Below, piece by piece: positions 62,401 through 64,000 of a stretch of 64,000 nucleotides of DNA. The position numbers and the translations under genes are program-made. The first letter of the stretch is position 1. Every line of letters starts with the position of its first letter. Below the pieces are notes generated by a model, which saw only the letters and a program-made list of their open reading frames with translations, had not been told where the DNA came from and did no database searches. The stretch is from Bacteroidota bacterium (GTDB lineage Bacteria; Bacteroidota; Ignavibacteria; UBA10030; UBA8401), in the NCBI GenBank assembly GCA_030679145.1, contig JAUXTU010000110.1, forward strand, positions 1 through 64,000, in the 5' to 3' direction.

Positions 62401-64000
62401 TTGAAACAAAAAACAACACCGCTTCAATGGATATTGATATTGAAGATGCCTATTTACCCAATGCGTACGTATCGGCAGTGTTGTTTAGAAAGGTAAAAGG
62501 TCTGAATATTCCTCTTCTTGCGGGACATGGATTTGAGCCACTGATGGTCGAACGAGCATCCAACAGGTTTACCGTTTCCATTGAAGCGCCGGAAAAAATA
62601 CGACCGAAACGGAAGCTGACAATCACGGTGAATGTCGGTGACGAGAAAAATGTTTTTGTTACTCTGGCTGCGGTTGATGAAGGGATATGCCAGGTAAAGA
62701 ATTATCAAACGCCGAATCCCTATTCCTATTTTTATGCAAAAAAAGCGTTGGAAGTGGAGACGTTCGATTTCTTCAAAGATCTTATTAATGAACCGGAACA
62801 GCGTGGAAGCAGCACCGGAGGTGGTGATGATGCAATGATCGCCAAACGGGCGAATCCGCTGGGCGTTCAGCGGTTCAAACCGGTTTCATTATGGTCAGGA
62901 ATATTAAAAACGAACAGTGACGGTAAGGCGGAAGTGACGCTCGATATTCCGGAGTTCAACGGCGAATTACGATTGATGGCACTGGCATATAAAGGAGACC
63001 GATTCGGCTCAACGCAAAAAGCAATGAAAGTTGCCGATCCGGTCGTACTTTCTCCGTCACTGCCGCGATTTGTGAGTCCCGGCGACATCATCACAATGCC
63101 GATCAATGCATTCAACACAACGGATAAGCCGGTTTCTCTGAAATTTGAGATCGTAACGGATGGCCCGATCAAAGCCGAACAAAAATCGGTTTCGTTGGAA
63201 CTGTCGGCAAATCAAGAAAAATTTGTAAACGTTCCGCTGAAAGCGACCGAACAAATCGGCAAAGCAACAATAACAGTACGAACATCTGCATTTGGCGAAA
63301 CGATTGAATCGGTGACCGAACTTCCTGTTCGTCCGATCTCTCCATATGTGACAGAAAGTGTTTCCGGATTTGTTGAAGGAGGAAAGACATTTACACATGA
63401 TATGCAGAATGTATTTTTAGAATATGGACGACAGTCATATGTAACGCTTTCACCTTTTCCTGTCGCAAATTTTGCCAAAGAGTTGAAATATCTTATCGGC
63501 TATCCCCACGGCTGTTTGGAACAGACAACATCCAAAGCGTTCCCGCAGATCTATCTGCGCGATATTGCATTGCTGCTTGATCCTTCCATCTTAAGTAAAG
63601 GAAGTCCGACCTATTTCGTTAATGAAGCGATTACCAAGATCAGTACCATGCAGCGTGATGACGGTTCGTTTGATTATTGGCCGGGTGGAGGATATTATAA
63701 CGGCTGGACATCGGTCTACGCAACGCACTTTCTTGTAGAAGCAAAAAAAGCTGGATATCAAGTTCCTGAAGCGACACTAAAGGGGGCATTAAATTCGCTA
63801 TATGGGATTGCACGAAGCAAAGGGATCTACGATTATTATTATTATGAGAATAATGCAACAAAGATCAAGCGAATTGCCGATAAGAGCGCCATCTATGCTC
63901 TGTATATTCTCGCGCTTGCTGGTCAGCCGGAGAAATCGGTGATGAGTTTCTATCGGACGAATGTTGATCTGCTCACTAACGATACGAGATATTTGCTCGG
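59475..64000 (+). CDS. alpha-2-macroglobulin family lipoprotein (3' end outside the window)
   Basis: The open frame runs from ATG 59475 (after AGGAGA) to the window edge, at least 1,508 residues. It has lipobox 'AVFSSC', several macroglobulin (MG/bait-like) domains, 'RPGEKIFVSG' and the thioester site 'GCLEQTTS' at about 1346 (codons at 63510-63533). E. coli YfhM is 1,653 residues, so about 150 residues are missing. Bacterial members trap external proteases in the periplasm and are thought to protect the wall made by PBP1C. Confidence 0.92.
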   Translation, partial: MNFCKHLCIILSFAVFSSCSVFDSESLKISSLPHGIVPANNVFEFNFSRRIVSADSVGVWTTTPYVEFSPTIEGKFIWQDSTRLVFTPDAPLPGDQRFKGELNVSLLKNISGASTFSGDDEFEFSTEQFFMKSAEFFYDRIGAQRVVGVKANLEFTYAVNPDDVRKYLKIDIDGVQHSDVRVMTTTVGKIIPIELGSMTQLEKPRTINVSFNNELKSSETNTTITMNVPFVYKLPGLEELKIYGHEFGFDGSDSWITIKTSQEIDLRNVKQFITLEPSRTFNIEKSEGRGFTLRGKFEPGSTFQLKVKKGIESVLGAKSQNDYDADIVIGNIQPSIRFASAGMYMLLGGAKSVDIRTINTPKLKVSVSQIFQNNLTFFLASGRSYDYDYSEDEDGEGSYHRYYRFYVSNFGKQLETKELDIPSTKNKEISTQIDLVPYLNNGRKGFYLVEVFNPEQTWKRTSKLISISDIGLIVKRSEQVLHVFAVSLETNKPLGNVTIDLISYNNQSMASAQTNGDGMVEFKNFAELSKEFTLNIVTARKGEDFNFIALNDYRVETSRFDVAGKYDTKGMYDAFMYGDRNLYRPGEKIFVSGIIRNLNNDLPANLPVRIKIYNPRGAMLTELKQNLNEEGSFEISYTTPMTSQTGTYRFDLQTGDESFLASHNVSVEDFVPDRLRVNLATSKESLKPGDKISYDLQAFNFFGPPASNRHWEFEGTFTIVPYQSKQFSDFRFYDDNATNYSSEPLVKEGETDEEGKAQFDFTVPRDVTSQGLLRARARVAVFDESGRPVYQLAQTTVYPKEYYIGVKNSAGYYVNPNTPQKVQIVAVDAGDVPIKGFTAHMEVIREEWHSVLRVRADGGGLRYISEKREVLVSAQDIVLDGKPRDVSYSVPHSGEYVVRISKAGESGYNQFGFYSYSWATTDITSFQIDPEARVDIVLDKKVYAPGENAKALFMTPFDGTLLVTVERNKVFTYQYLETKNNTASMDIDIEDAYLPNAYVSAVLFRKVKGLNIPLLAGHGFEPLMVERASNRFTVSIEAPEKIRPKRKLTITVNVGDEKNVFVTLAAVDEGICQVKNYQTPNPYSYFYAKKALEVETFDFFKDLINEPEQRGSSTGGGDDAMIAKRANPLGVQRFKPVSLWSGILKTNSDGKAEVTLDIPEFNGELRLMALAYKGDRFGSTQKAMKVADPVVLSPSLPRFVSPGDIITMPINAFNTTDKPVSLKFEIVTDGPIKAEQKSVSLELSANQEKFVNVPLKATEQIGKATITVRTSAFGETIESVTELPVRPISPYVTESVSGFVEGGKTFTHDMQNVFLEYGRQSYVTLSPFPVANFAKELKYLIGYPHGCLEQTTSKAFPQIYLRDIALLLDPSILSKGSPTYFVNEAITKISTMQRDDGSFDYWPGGGYYNGWTSVYATHFLVEAKKAGYQVPEATLKGALNSLYGIARSKGIYDYYYYENNATKIKRIADKSAIYALYILALAGQPEKSVMSFYRTNVDLLTNDTRYLL

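Overview
The window looks like a chromosome segment of an Ignavibacteria/Chlorobi-type member of the Bacteroidota. The evidence is two large secreted proteins ending in the C-terminal type IX secretion sorting domain with the 'QNYPNPFNPTT' signature, many signal-peptide and lipobox proteins plus outer-membrane barrels (Gram-negative envelope), a futalosine-pathway menaquinone gene, and an F-type ATP synthase operon without atpD/atpC. Taxonomy is inferred from these traits only. No rRNA, tRNA or CRISPR array was recognised.

Layout. 1-10,000: a T9SS cargo protein, tsaC, a YCII protein, murB, two secreted hydrolases, an FKBP isomerase, a second T9SS cargo with ten 29-residue YTYD repeats, and an SDR-type threonine dehydrogenase-like enzyme. 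10,084-13,042 (minus): a three-gene cluster of type III polyketide synthase, methyltransferase and flavoprotein, in the same order as the srsABC phenolic-lipid genes; the flavoprotein has no normal start codon. 13,200-19,000: small orphan genes, asnA, a membrane fatty-acid desaturase and a zincin. 19,000-24,300: a repeat-rich stretch surrounding an AT-rich three-gene operon (DGQHR/DndB-like protein, an unrecognised 461-residue protein, an N6-adenine DNA methyltransferase). This is the best candidate for an undescribed modification or defence system. 24,300-30,750: ABC-F ATPase, EamA transporter, a lone antitoxin-like gene divergent from dGTPase, and an RlmD-like rRNA methyltransferase. 30,765-35,259 (minus): an apparent six-gene unit that includes a tandemly duplicated pair of small lipoprotein plus outer-membrane barrel. 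35,400-37,864: a glycosyltransferase, then an M23 peptidase overlapping a bactofilin. 37,883-43,755: atpZ, an atpI-like gene, atpB, atpE, atpF, atpH, atpA, atpG, with a complete RelBE-like toxin-antitoxin pair spliced between atpA and atpG by overlapping codons. 43,762-48,400: ffh, rpsP, khpA, rimM, trmD, rplS, mqnA-like. 48,460-51,615: recN and cysS. 51,647-57,072: envelope proteins and a TPR/pseudo-receiver protein. 57,156-64,000: pbpC and an alpha-2-macroglobulin lipoprotein that runs off the end.

The spaces between genes are heavily populated by short dispersed palindromic repeats of at least six families. One family member appears to have been captured in frame inside the ABC-F gene, and another sits inside the ribosomal-protein operon. 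Most transcription units end in clear intrinsic terminators. Many genes overlap by 1-4 bases (TAGTG, ATGA, TAATG), indicating tight translational coupling.
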